From: Neogemmobacter tilapiae
GTDB taxonomy: Bacteria; Pseudomonadota; Alphaproteobacteria; Rhodobacterales; Rhodobacteraceae
Direction: 5' to 3'
NCBI RefSeq assembly: GCF_014652215.1
Contig: NZ_BMYJ01000003.1
Location: 299,494 to 363,493 of the forward strand
DNA: 64,000 nucleotides
The notes under the pieces were generated by a model that was not told the DNA's origin, did not search any database, and saw nothing but the letters and a program-made list of their open reading frames with translations. Below, piece after piece: positions 28,277-36,263 of this stretch (within the stretch, counting starts at the first letter, position 1; the number at the start of each line of letters is the position of its first letter). A program made the translations under genes and the position numbers.

Positions 28277-28792
28277 TCAGGCGGCCTGCTTTGAATGGAA
28301 CGTAGCGCACCATTGCAGGATCGCTTCGCTGTCAGGCCGCAAAAGCGTTTCCAGCCCCCCCGCAAAAGCTATGAAAGCATCCGAATTCAGGTTGTTGACG
28401 CCCAGCAGCACGGGGATATCCAGCTCCAGCGCCAGAATGATGGCTGGAACCAGTCCGCGCCCCTCGGCCTCGCGCTTGCCAAATTTGTTGACGATCAGAA
28501 GGTCGGCGCCGGGAAGGCGGTCAATCACCTGCACCACGCTCTGTTCAAGCGCGCCGCTGTCCAAACGGCAACCCCGCGCCAATTCACCGCGATCTTCGCT
28601 GATGCGGACCTGCGGACCATCAGGCAGAATGCGGATATCCATGTCGCAATGGCGGCGCCCTTCCCGTTGCAGGTTGCTCTGCACCGTTCCGGCAAGGCGC
28701 AGGCCCTGCTTTTCCAGATCGGCCACGACATCGGCCAGAAGGGCATCGGTCGCCCCGCGACCGGGAACCGAGACATAAGCCAGTTTCATCAT
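28277..28792 (-). CDS. DUF2478-family protein in the nitrate reductase operon
   Basis: A 171-residue protein of the DUF2478 family, which often lies near molybdenum-enzyme genes. It begins LAYVSVPGRGATDALLADV, has a P-loop-NTPase-like layout without an intact Walker A, and contains DLLIVNKFGKREAEGRGL and IPVLLGVNN. A role as a nucleotide- or cofactor-related accessory factor is inferred only from family context. The ATG (28792) overlaps the stop of the PPIase gene, so it is the last gene of the nar operon. Confidence 0.8.
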   Translation of the reverse strand: MMKLAYVSVPGRGATDALLADVVADLEKQGLRLAGTVQSNLQREGRRHCDMDIRILPDGPQVRISEDRGELARGCRLDSGALEQSVVQVIDRLPGADLLIVNKFGKREAEGRGLVPAIILALELDIPVLLGVNNLNSDAFIAFAGGLETLLRPDSEAILQWCATFHSKQAA

Positions 28793-29580
28793 GCGGCCTT
28801 TAGGTTGACGCCCTCGACTTGGGCGGATTGCAAAAGGGTTTCGGCATAGGCACGGACGGCATGAACCCAGGCCGATTTCTCCGCTGCCAAACGCAGGCGG
28901 GGGGCGACCACGGCAAAGGGCAGAACGTCGCCCAATGCAAAGGCATCCAGTCGGATCAGGTGAAAGCCAAAGGGGGTTTCAACGGGGCCTGCGATCTGAC
29001 CCTCATCCATCACCCGAAGGGCGCGTTCAAAGGCGGGAACGGTGTCCCCCGGCCCGACCTGGCCCAGACGCCCCCCATGGGCGCGGGAGGAACAGGCGGA
29101 TTGTTCCCGCGCGATCTGGTCCCACAGGGCTGGTCGGTCCAAAAGACTGGCCAGGGCTACCCCAGACAAAGCCCTAGCCTTTTGCCGCGCCTCGGTCTCC
29201 TCCTCGGGCGCAGCAAACAGGATATGCGCCACGTCCCACAGGGGTGGGGCACGAAAGCGGTTGGGTTCAGAGTCGTAAAGCGCCCGCAAGGCCGCGTCAT
29301 CGACAGGTTCAGGGGTCACCGCTTGTTCCAGCAACTGGCGGATCAGGGCCTCCTCCTCGGTTTCCCACTGACCGGGGGCGCTTTCTTGCGGGTCGGGCGT
29401 CAGACCCACCGCACGGGCCTTTTGCAACAAGACTTCGCGCAGGGCCAGCGCTTGGGCGGCGGACCGCCAAGCCAGGCCAGGTTTGCCCTTGGGGGCGGGG
29501 TGCATCTGCGCCTCGGCGGCGATACGGGCCGGGTCGATGGTAACGCCATTGACCGAAACGGGGGGCAATAGCGGTTTCAT
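28789..29580 (-). CDS. Parvulin-type peptidyl-prolyl cis-trans isomerase
   Basis: A 263-residue protein with an N-terminal helical (SurA/NifM-like) region and a parvulin domain at about 105-215 (WDVAHILFAAPEE, EQSACSSRAHGGRLGQVGPG, GPVETPFGFHLIRLD). No signal peptide is visible, so it probably acts in the cytoplasm, likely on maturation of the nitrate reductase subunits; that role is inferred from position. It overlaps narI by four bases (ATGA) and DUF2478 likewise. Confidence 0.88.
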   Translation of the reverse strand: MKPLLPPVSVNGVTIDPARIAAEAQMHPAPKGKPGLAWRSAAQALALREVLLQKARAVGLTPDPQESAPGQWETEEEALIRQLLEQAVTPEPVDDAALRALYDSEPNRFRAPPLWDVAHILFAAPEEETEARQKARALSGVALASLLDRPALWDQIAREQSACSSRAHGGRLGQVGPGDTVPAFERALRVMDEGQIAGPVETPFGFHLIRLDAFALGDVLPFAVVAPRLRLAAEKSAWVHAVRAYAETLLQSAQVEGVNLKAA

Positions 29581-30302
29581 GCGCGGTCCCCCTTCAGCGG
29601 TTCAACACCCGGCACCGGGGCACGCGCCCCCCGGCGGGACCGGACAATCTGATATCCGGGCCGCCAGAGGTAACGGACGGGGGCGGAAACCATATGGACA
29701 AGGCGGGTAAAGGGGAACAGCAGAAAGATTAGCAAACCCAGCGAGATATGCGTTTTGAAGATCCAGTGGACATCGGTGATATGATCCGCTGCCCCGGCCT
29801 GAAGATAGACAATCCCTTGGGCCCAGGACATCAGCTTGGTCATCTCATGTCCGTCCAGATGTTGCAGCGAGACAAAGATCGACCCAAGCCCCAGCAAAAG
29901 CTGCAACATCAGCAAAACCATGATGCCGGTATCGGCAAGGGTCGAATGGGCGCGGATGCGGGGATCAAAGAGGCGGCGGTGCAACAGCAAAAGACCACCG
30001 ACCAGAGCCAAGGTTCCAGCCACGCCGCCCGCGATGACGGCGAGCAACTGCTTGGCCCCATGGCTGATGCCAAGGGCGTCAAACAGGGCGATCGGGGTCA
30101 GAAGGCCCACCATATGCCCTGCCAGAATGAACAGAACGCCCACATGGAACAGGACAGAACCCAGAATGAATTGGCGTTTGCGCAAAAGCTGGCTGGATTT
30201 CGTTTTCCAGGTAAAGGGGTCGCGTTCATAGCGGGCGATGCTGCCCATGATCATCACGGTGATGGCGATGTAAGGAAAAATGCCAAAGATGAAGTTGTGC
30301 AT
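29577..30302 (-). CDS. narI: NarI, respiratory nitrate reductase gamma subunit (cytochrome b)
   Basis: A 241-residue membrane subunit with five hydrophobic helices, two b-type hemes and the quinol oxidation site; it passes electrons to NarH. Histidines likely to ligate heme are in FHVGVLFILAGHMVGLLTP (helix 2) and in HISLGLLIFLLFPFTRLVHM (helix 5). The start lies 11 bases downstream of narJ behind AGGAGG. It is membrane-anchored and active facing the cytoplasmic NarGH. Confidence 0.94.
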   Translation of the reverse strand: MHNFIFGIFPYIAITVMIMGSIARYERDPFTWKTKSSQLLRKRQFILGSVLFHVGVLFILAGHMVGLLTPIALFDALGISHGAKQLLAVIAGGVAGTLALVGGLLLLHRRLFDPRIRAHSTLADTGIMVLLMLQLLLGLGSIFVSLQHLDGHEMTKLMSWAQGIVYLQAGAADHITDVHWIFKTHISLGLLIFLLFPFTRLVHMVSAPVRYLWRPGYQIVRSRRGARAPVPGVEPLKGDRA

Positions 30303-30313
30303 CTGGGCCTCCT

Positions 30314-31000
30314 TTATTCTGCGGGTTGGGGTTGGGGCGCATCCATCCGCGCCAGAAGATCACGGCTGACAGGGCAGCCGGCGTTCGGATCGGGTCCAAA
30401 GACGACCTGGGCTTCGGCATAGACCTGATCCAGCGCCGCCAGATCATTCGGGTCATCATCCGGCTGGGCGGCCAAAAGGGCCGAGGCCGCATCATCCCCC
30501 GCTTCGGCAAAGGTCGAAACCGTTTCCAGCACGGCGGCATAGGGGCTGGTGCGTCGCGCCAACCGTTCGGCCAGGGCCGAAAGGATGGGGCCAGCATCGG
30601 CCAGCACATCATGGGCGGTTTCCAGCGATTGGGTCGACAGGAATTCCAGCAGAACGGGCAGATGATCGGGCAATTCGGTGCTGTCCAGATCAAGGCCCCC
30701 CGCCCGATAGATTTCCAAAAGGTCCAGCATCGCGCCGCCCCGGTCGCGGCCTTCGCCGTGGATATGTTCGAACAGGTTCAGCGAAAGGCTGCGGGTCCGG
30801 TCAAACAGCAGAACATAGTCTTCCTGCAAATCCCACAGATCGCCCGTCGCCAGCCGTTTCAGCAGGCGGTCAAGGTCAGTCAGCCGATGGGGGCCGAACA
30901 GGCCCTCCTCATGCAGGATGTGGCGAATGGTGGGGATCGCCTCGACCAGTTCGGCCGAAGGATAGGTCAGCAGCGCGGAAAGGGCCTGAAAGCTTTTCAT
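30314..31000 (-). CDS. narJ: NarJ, nitrate reductase assembly chaperone
   Basis: A 228-residue redox enzyme maturation chaperone (TorD/DmsD/NarJ type) needed to insert the molybdenum cofactor and FeS0 cluster into NarG before membrane attachment. Signature segments: MKSFQALSALLTYPSAEL at the start, LQEDYVLLFDRTRSLSLNLFEHIHGEGRDRG, and LPDHLPVLLEFLS. Start is ATG 31000, overlapping the narH stop (ATGA). Confidence 0.93.
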   Translation of the reverse strand: MKSFQALSALLTYPSAELVEAIPTIRHILHEEGLFGPHRLTDLDRLLKRLATGDLWDLQEDYVLLFDRTRSLSLNLFEHIHGEGRDRGGAMLDLLEIYRAGGLDLDSTELPDHLPVLLEFLSTQSLETAHDVLADAGPILSALAERLARRTSPYAAVLETVSTFAEAGDDAASALLAAQPDDDPNDLAALDQVYAEAQVVFGPDPNAGCPVSRDLLARMDAPQPQPAE

Positions 31001-32523
31001 GACTGGATGAACTCCGTCGGGGCGCGGAAGGTCTTGCCGCCGCCAAAAAGGGATTTGCCGTTGCTGCCCGAAGAACAGCCGTTGCTGTCGGTAAAGCCGC
31101 AACCGGACCGCAGGTCATAGGCGTCTTCGACCAGCTCGCGGTGGGTTGTGGGGATCACGAAACGCTTTTCGTAATCGGCGATGGCCATCAGGTCATACAT
31201 CTCTTCGATCTGCCCCGGTGTCAGCCCCACCTTTTCCGCCGCCCCAAGGTTCAGGATTCCATCGACCGATTTCGACCGCATATAGGACCGCATCGCCAGC
31301 ATCCGCTCCAGCGCGGCGACGACAGGTTCTTCGTCCCCCGCTGTCAGCATATTGGCCAGATAGCGCACCGGAATGCGCAAGCTGCGGACATCGGGCATGT
31401 CATCTTCGGCGGCAATACGGCCGGCCGCTGCTGCGTTCTGAATGGGCGACAGGGGTGGCACATACCAGACCATCGGCAGGGTCCGGTATTCCGGGTGCAG
31501 CGGAAAGGCGATCTTCCATTCCATCGCCATTTTCCAGATGGGCGAGGCTTGCGCACCTTTGATCCAATCCTCCGGGATGCCTTCGGCACGGGCAGCGGCG
31601 ATCACCTTGGGGTCGGATGGGTCAAGAAAGACGCCAAGCTGGGCATCGTAAAGGTCCATTTCCTTTTCCGTGCTGGCCGCTTCGGCGATCTTATCGGCGT
31701 CATAAAGCATGACACCCAGATAGCGGATGCGGCCCACGCAGGTTTCCGAACAGACGGTCGGTTGCCCGCTTTCCAGACGCGGATAGCACAGCGTGCATTT
31801 TTCCGATTTGCCGCTGGACCAGTTGTAATAGATTTTTTTGTAGGGGCAGCCCGAAACACACATCCGCCAGCCCCGGCACTTTTCCTGATCAATCAGCACG
31901 ACACCATCGTCTTCGCGCTTGTAGATGGCCCCCGAGGGGCAGGCCGCGACACAGGCCGGGTTCAGGCAGTGTTCGCAAAGCCGCGGCAGATACATCATAA
32001 AGGTGTTTTCATATTCCCCGTAGATGTCCTTCTGGATGCCTTCAAAGTTGTAGTCTTTCGACCGCTTTTCAAACTCGCCACCCAGAATCTCTTCCCAGTT
32101 CGGGCCCCATTCAATCTTTTCCATCCGCTGGCCCGTCAGCTTTGACCGGGGCCTCGCCGTGGGAAAGGCCTGCATTTCGGGGGCCGATTTCAGATGGTCA
32201 TGGTCAAAGTCGAAGGGTTCGTAAAAGTCGTCGATTTCGGGCAGGTTCGGGTTGGCAAAGATATTCGCCAGAACCCGCCATTTCGCCCCCTGTTTCGGCA
32301 CCAGATGGCCCGCCTTGGTGCGGCTCCAGCCACCGTTCCAGCGCTGCTGGTTTTCCCAATCCTTGGGATAGCCGATGCCCGGCTTTGTTTCGACATTGTT
32401 GAACCACGCGTATTCCACGCCTTCGCGGCTGGTCCAAACGTTCTTGCAGGTCACCGAACAGGTGTGACAGCCGATGCATTTGTCCAGGTTCAGCACCATG
32501 CCGATTTGCGCACGCACTTTCAT
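30997..32523 (-). CDS. narH: NarH, respiratory nitrate reductase beta subunit (FeS)
   Basis: A 508-residue electron-transfer subunit with four cysteine groups. The first is CIGCHTCSVTC near residue 16. Next come CEHCLNPACVAACPSG and CRGWRMCVSGCPYKK, where Trp replaces one cysteine as in NarH proteins with one 3Fe-4S cluster. A later CTLCYPR/CSETC group completes the set. It carries electrons from the NarI hemes to NarG. Start is ATG 32523, overlapping the narG stop (ATGA). Length is normal. Confidence 0.96.
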   Translation of the reverse strand: MKVRAQIGMVLNLDKCIGCHTCSVTCKNVWTSREGVEYAWFNNVETKPGIGYPKDWENQQRWNGGWSRTKAGHLVPKQGAKWRVLANIFANPNLPEIDDFYEPFDFDHDHLKSAPEMQAFPTARPRSKLTGQRMEKIEWGPNWEEILGGEFEKRSKDYNFEGIQKDIYGEYENTFMMYLPRLCEHCLNPACVAACPSGAIYKREDDGVVLIDQEKCRGWRMCVSGCPYKKIYYNWSSGKSEKCTLCYPRLESGQPTVCSETCVGRIRYLGVMLYDADKIAEAASTEKEMDLYDAQLGVFLDPSDPKVIAAARAEGIPEDWIKGAQASPIWKMAMEWKIAFPLHPEYRTLPMVWYVPPLSPIQNAAAAGRIAAEDDMPDVRSLRIPVRYLANMLTAGDEEPVVAALERMLAMRSYMRSKSVDGILNLGAAEKVGLTPGQIEEMYDLMAIADYEKRFVIPTTHRELVEDAYDLRSGCGFTDSNGCSSGSNGKSLFGGGKTFRAPTEFIQS

Positions 32524-35500
32524 TCTGCTGCCTCTTGGGTTGCGGGTTGGTCCAGCCATTCGACCTTGTTCATCTTGCGGATGATGACGAATTCGTCGCG
32601 GTTGGCGCCAACGGTGCCGTAATAGTTGAAACCATAGGAAAGCTGGGCATAACCGCCGATCATATGGGTGGGTTTCAGAACCGTGCGGGTGACCGAGTTG
32701 TGAATGCCGCCGCGCAGGCCGGTGATCTGGCTGCCCGGTGTGTTCACGATCTTTTCCTGGGCGTGATACATCATCGTCATGCCCTCCTTGACGCGCTGCG
32801 ACACCACCGCCCGCGCCGTCAGCACGCCATTGCTGTTGAAAACCTCGATCCAGTCGTTGTCGAGGATCCCCGCTTTTCTAGCGTCCACTTCGGAGACCCA
32901 GACCACCGGGCCGCCCCGGTTCAGGGTCAGCATCAACAGGTTGTCGGAATAGGTCGAATGGATACCCCATTTCTGGTGCGGGGTGATGAAGTTCAGGATG
33001 ACATGCTTTTCCCCCGCCTTCAGCTTGCCTGCCGCCGGGCTGATGGTTTTCAGATCGACCGGAGGCCGCCATGTGACAAAGGTTTCCCCAAAGGCGCGCA
33101 TCCATTCGTGATCCTGATACAACTGCTGCCGCCCCGAAAGGGTGCGCCATGGGATCAGTTCATGCACGTTCGTCCAGCCGGCGTTATAGCAGACCTCTTC
33201 GCTTTCGATCCCCGACCAGGTTGGGCTGGAAATGATCTTGCGGGGCTGCGCCGCGATGTCGCGGAAGCGGATCTTCTCATCCTCTTTCGGCAGGGCCAGA
33301 TGGGCATGTTCGCGCCCCGTGGCCTTGGTCAGCGCATTCCACGCCTTGACCGCCACTTCACCATTGGTTTCGGGGGCCAGCATCAGGATCACTTCGGCCG
33401 CATCAATCGCTGTGTCGATTTTCGCCAGCCCCTTGGCCGCGCCATCCCGATGCACGCCGTTCAGCGCCTTCAGGTGATGCACCTCGGTTTCGGTGTTCCA
33501 GCCAATGCCCTTGCCGCCATTGCCCAGCTTGTCGAGCAGGGGCCCAAGCGAGGTGAAGCGGGCGTAGAGGTTGGGATAATCCCGTTCGACGGCGATATAG
33601 GCGGGGGCGGTTTGACCGGGGATCAGGTCACATTCGCCGCGTTTCCAGTCGGCGACATGGGGCTGCGTCACCTCCATCGCGGTGTCATGTTGCAGGGGAA
33701 GCTGCACGATGTCGGTTTCCACACCCAACACTTCTGGCGCGACTTCGCTGAACTTTTTCGCGATGGATTTAAAGATTTCCCAATCGGTTCTGGATTCGTA
33801 AGCCGGGTCCACCGCCGCCTGAAGCGGGTGGATAAAGGGGTGCATGTCCGAGGTGTTCAGGTCATCCTTTTCATACCAGCTGGCGGTGGGCAGGACGATA
33901 TCGGCATAGACAGCGGTGGTGGACATCCGAAAGTCGATGGTCACCAGCAGATCGAGTTTGCCTTCGGGGGCCTGATCGTGCCAGCGCGCCTCGACGGGCT
34001 TTTGGCGACCTTCCTGCCCTAAATCGCGGCCCAACACGCCGTGATCGGTGCCCAGTAGGTGTTTCAGGAAATATTCATGCCCCTTGCCCGACGACCCCAG
34101 CAGGTTCGACCGCCAGACAAACAGATTGCGCGGCCAGTTTTCGGGGGCGTCCGGGTCTTGGCAGGACATTTCCAGACGGCCCGCTTTCAGCTCCCGCGCC
34201 ACGTAATCCTTGGCCTCGATCCCTTCGGCGCGGGCCTTGCGGCCCAGCTCCAGCGGGTTGGTCCGCAGTTGCGGGGCCGAGGGCAGCCAGCCCATCCGTT
34301 CGGCGCGGATATTGTAGTCGATCAGCGAAAGCTGCTCCCAATCGCCTTTGGGCGCAGTCGGCGACAGGATTTCGCGGGCCGAAACGGTTTCATAGCGCCA
34401 TTGGTCGGTATGGGCATACCAAGCGCTCGTTGAATTCATGTGGCGCGGCGGGCGTGCCCAATCGGTGGCAAAGGCCAAGGGGGCCCAGCCGGTTTGCGGG
34501 CGCAGTTTTTCCTGCCCCACATAATGCGCCCAACCGCCGCCCGATTGGCCGATGCAGCCGCAGAAGATCAACATGTTGATTACGCTGCGATAGTTCATGT
34601 CCATGTGGAACCAATGGTTCATCGCCGCACCGATGATGATCATCGAACGGCCCTTGGTCTTTTCGGCATTGGCCGCAAATTCACGGGCGACCTGAATGAT
34701 CTTGTCGCGGCGAACCCCGGTGATGCGTTCGGCCCAAGCCGGGGTAAAGGGTTCGTCGGCATCATAATCCCGCGCAACGTTCTTGCCGCCCAGACCACGA
34801 TCCAAACCGTAATTCGCGCAAAGCAGGTCAAAGACGGTGGCCACCTGCACGTCGCGCCCATCGGCCAAAGTCAGGCGTTTGATGGGCACATTGCGCGCCA
34901 GCACCTGCCCGCGTGGATCGTTTTCAAAGCCGTTGGTGGCAAGGCCGCCGAACCAGGGGAAATCGACGCTGGCGATGTCGTCGTGGTCGGTATCCAGAAT
35001 CAGCGTCGTTTTCAGGGAAACTTCGGTGCCGTCGGCCTTTTGCTCAAGGTTCCACTGGCCCGCATCACCCCAGCGGAACCCGATAGAGCCATTCGGCACG
35101 ACGATCTTGCCGCTGTCGTCAAACCCTACCGTCTTCCATTCCGGCTTGTTCGCCTGCCCCAAACCGCCCAGGTCGGCGGCGCGCAACTGACGCCCGGGGA
35201 TCAGGCGACCGTCCTGTTCCTCCAACAGCACCAACATCGGCATATCGGTGTAGCGGCGGCAGTAATCTTCGAAATAGTCCACCTGCCGATCCAGATGGAA
35301 TTCGCGCAGGATCACATGGCCCATCGCCAGCCCCAGCGCCGCGTCTGTGCCCTGTTTCACGTTCAGCCAGATATCGCCGAACTTGGTCGCCTCGGCATAG
35401 TCCGGGGACACCACCGCCGACTTCGCCCCGCGATAGCGCGCCTCGGTATAAAAATGCGCATCCGGCGTGCGGGTCTGGGGCACGTTGGAACCCCAAAGGA

Positions 35501-36251
35501 TCAGATAACCCGCATTATACCAATCGGCACTTTCCGGCACGTCGGTCTGTTCACCCCAAGTTTGGGGCGATGCGGGGGGAAGGTCGCAATACCAGTCATA
35601 GAAGGACATGCAGGTGCCGCCCAGCAGCGACAGATAACGCGACCCTGCCGCATAGCTGACCATCGACATGGCGGGGATCGGCGAAAAGCCGAAAACCCGG
35701 TCGGGGCCATAGGTCTTGGCCGTATAGGCGTTGGCGGCGGCGGTGATTTCGGTCGCCTCCTCCCAAGTTGCCCGCACAAAGCCGCCCTTGCCGCGGATGC
35801 GGGTATAAGACGCCCGCGCCGCTGGATCAGACTGGATCGCAGCCCAAGCGGCCACCGGGGCCAGCGTCCGCCGCTTTTCGCGCCATAGCTTCAGCAGACG
35901 GCCCCGGATCAAGGGCGTCTTCACCCGGTTGGCGCTGTAGAGATACCAACTGTAGGACGCCCCCCGCGCACAGCCACGCGGTTCGTGGTTCGGCATTCCG
36001 GCGCGGGTGCGGGGGTAATCGGTCTGTTGGGTTTCCCAGGTGACAATCCCGGATTTCACATAAATCTTCCAACTGCATGACCCGGTGCAGTTCACCCCAT
36101 GGGTCGAACGCACAATCTTGTCATGCCGCCAGCGGGAACGATACGTATCCTCCCAGTCGCGGTTTTCAATCGTGGTCTGGCCGTGCCCATCGGCAAAGGT
36201 ATCCTTGCGCAGGGTTTTAAAGAAATTCAGGCGGTCGAGGAGATGGCTCAT
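32520..36251 (-). CDS. narG: NarG, respiratory nitrate reductase alpha subunit
   Basis: A 1243-residue catalytic subunit that reduces nitrate to nitrite at a bis-molybdopterin guanine dinucleotide site. The N-terminal FeS0 cluster motif has His then cysteines (HGVNCTGSCSWKI, later GCARGASY), and the likely molybdenum Asp ligand is in ILWGSNVPQTRTPDAH. No Tat signal for export is seen, so it faces the cytoplasm as in NarGHI. The start lies 12 bases after the narK stop, so narK and narG are probably co-transcribed. Confidence 0.97.
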   Translation of the reverse strand: MSHLLDRLNFFKTLRKDTFADGHGQTTIENRDWEDTYRSRWRHDKIVRSTHGVNCTGSCSWKIYVKSGIVTWETQQTDYPRTRAGMPNHEPRGCARGASYSWYLYSANRVKTPLIRGRLLKLWREKRRTLAPVAAWAAIQSDPAARASYTRIRGKGGFVRATWEEATEITAAANAYTAKTYGPDRVFGFSPIPAMSMVSYAAGSRYLSLLGGTCMSFYDWYCDLPPASPQTWGEQTDVPESADWYNAGYLILWGSNVPQTRTPDAHFYTEARYRGAKSAVVSPDYAEATKFGDIWLNVKQGTDAALGLAMGHVILREFHLDRQVDYFEDYCRRYTDMPMLVLLEEQDGRLIPGRQLRAADLGGLGQANKPEWKTVGFDDSGKIVVPNGSIGFRWGDAGQWNLEQKADGTEVSLKTTLILDTDHDDIASVDFPWFGGLATNGFENDPRGQVLARNVPIKRLTLADGRDVQVATVFDLLCANYGLDRGLGGKNVARDYDADEPFTPAWAERITGVRRDKIIQVAREFAANAEKTKGRSMIIIGAAMNHWFHMDMNYRSVINMLIFCGCIGQSGGGWAHYVGQEKLRPQTGWAPLAFATDWARPPRHMNSTSAWYAHTDQWRYETVSAREILSPTAPKGDWEQLSLIDYNIRAERMGWLPSAPQLRTNPLELGRKARAEGIEAKDYVARELKAGRLEMSCQDPDAPENWPRNLFVWRSNLLGSSGKGHEYFLKHLLGTDHGVLGRDLGQEGRQKPVEARWHDQAPEGKLDLLVTIDFRMSTTAVYADIVLPTASWYEKDDLNTSDMHPFIHPLQAAVDPAYESRTDWEIFKSIAKKFSEVAPEVLGVETDIVQLPLQHDTAMEVTQPHVADWKRGECDLIPGQTAPAYIAVERDYPNLYARFTSLGPLLDKLGNGGKGIGWNTETEVHHLKALNGVHRDGAAKGLAKIDTAIDAAEVILMLAPETNGEVAVKAWNALTKATGREHAHLALPKEDEKIRFRDIAAQPRKIISSPTWSGIESEEVCYNAGWTNVHELIPWRTLSGRQQLYQDHEWMRAFGETFVTWRPPVDLKTISPAAGKLKAGEKHVILNFITPHQKWGIHSTYSDNLLMLTLNRGGPVVWVSEVDARKAGILDNDWIEVFNSNGVLTARAVVSQRVKEGMTMMYHAQEKIVNTPGSQITGLRGGIHNSVTRTVLKPTHMIGGYAQLSYGFNYYGTVGANRDEFVIIRKMNKVEWLDQPATQEAAE

Positions 36252-36263
36252 CGGCTGGCCTCC

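Noticed and set aside
27819..28778. A 319-codon open frame on the plus strand
   Set aside because: It runs through the non-coding gap and antisense to the DUF2478 gene, has no ribosome binding site and no family match.
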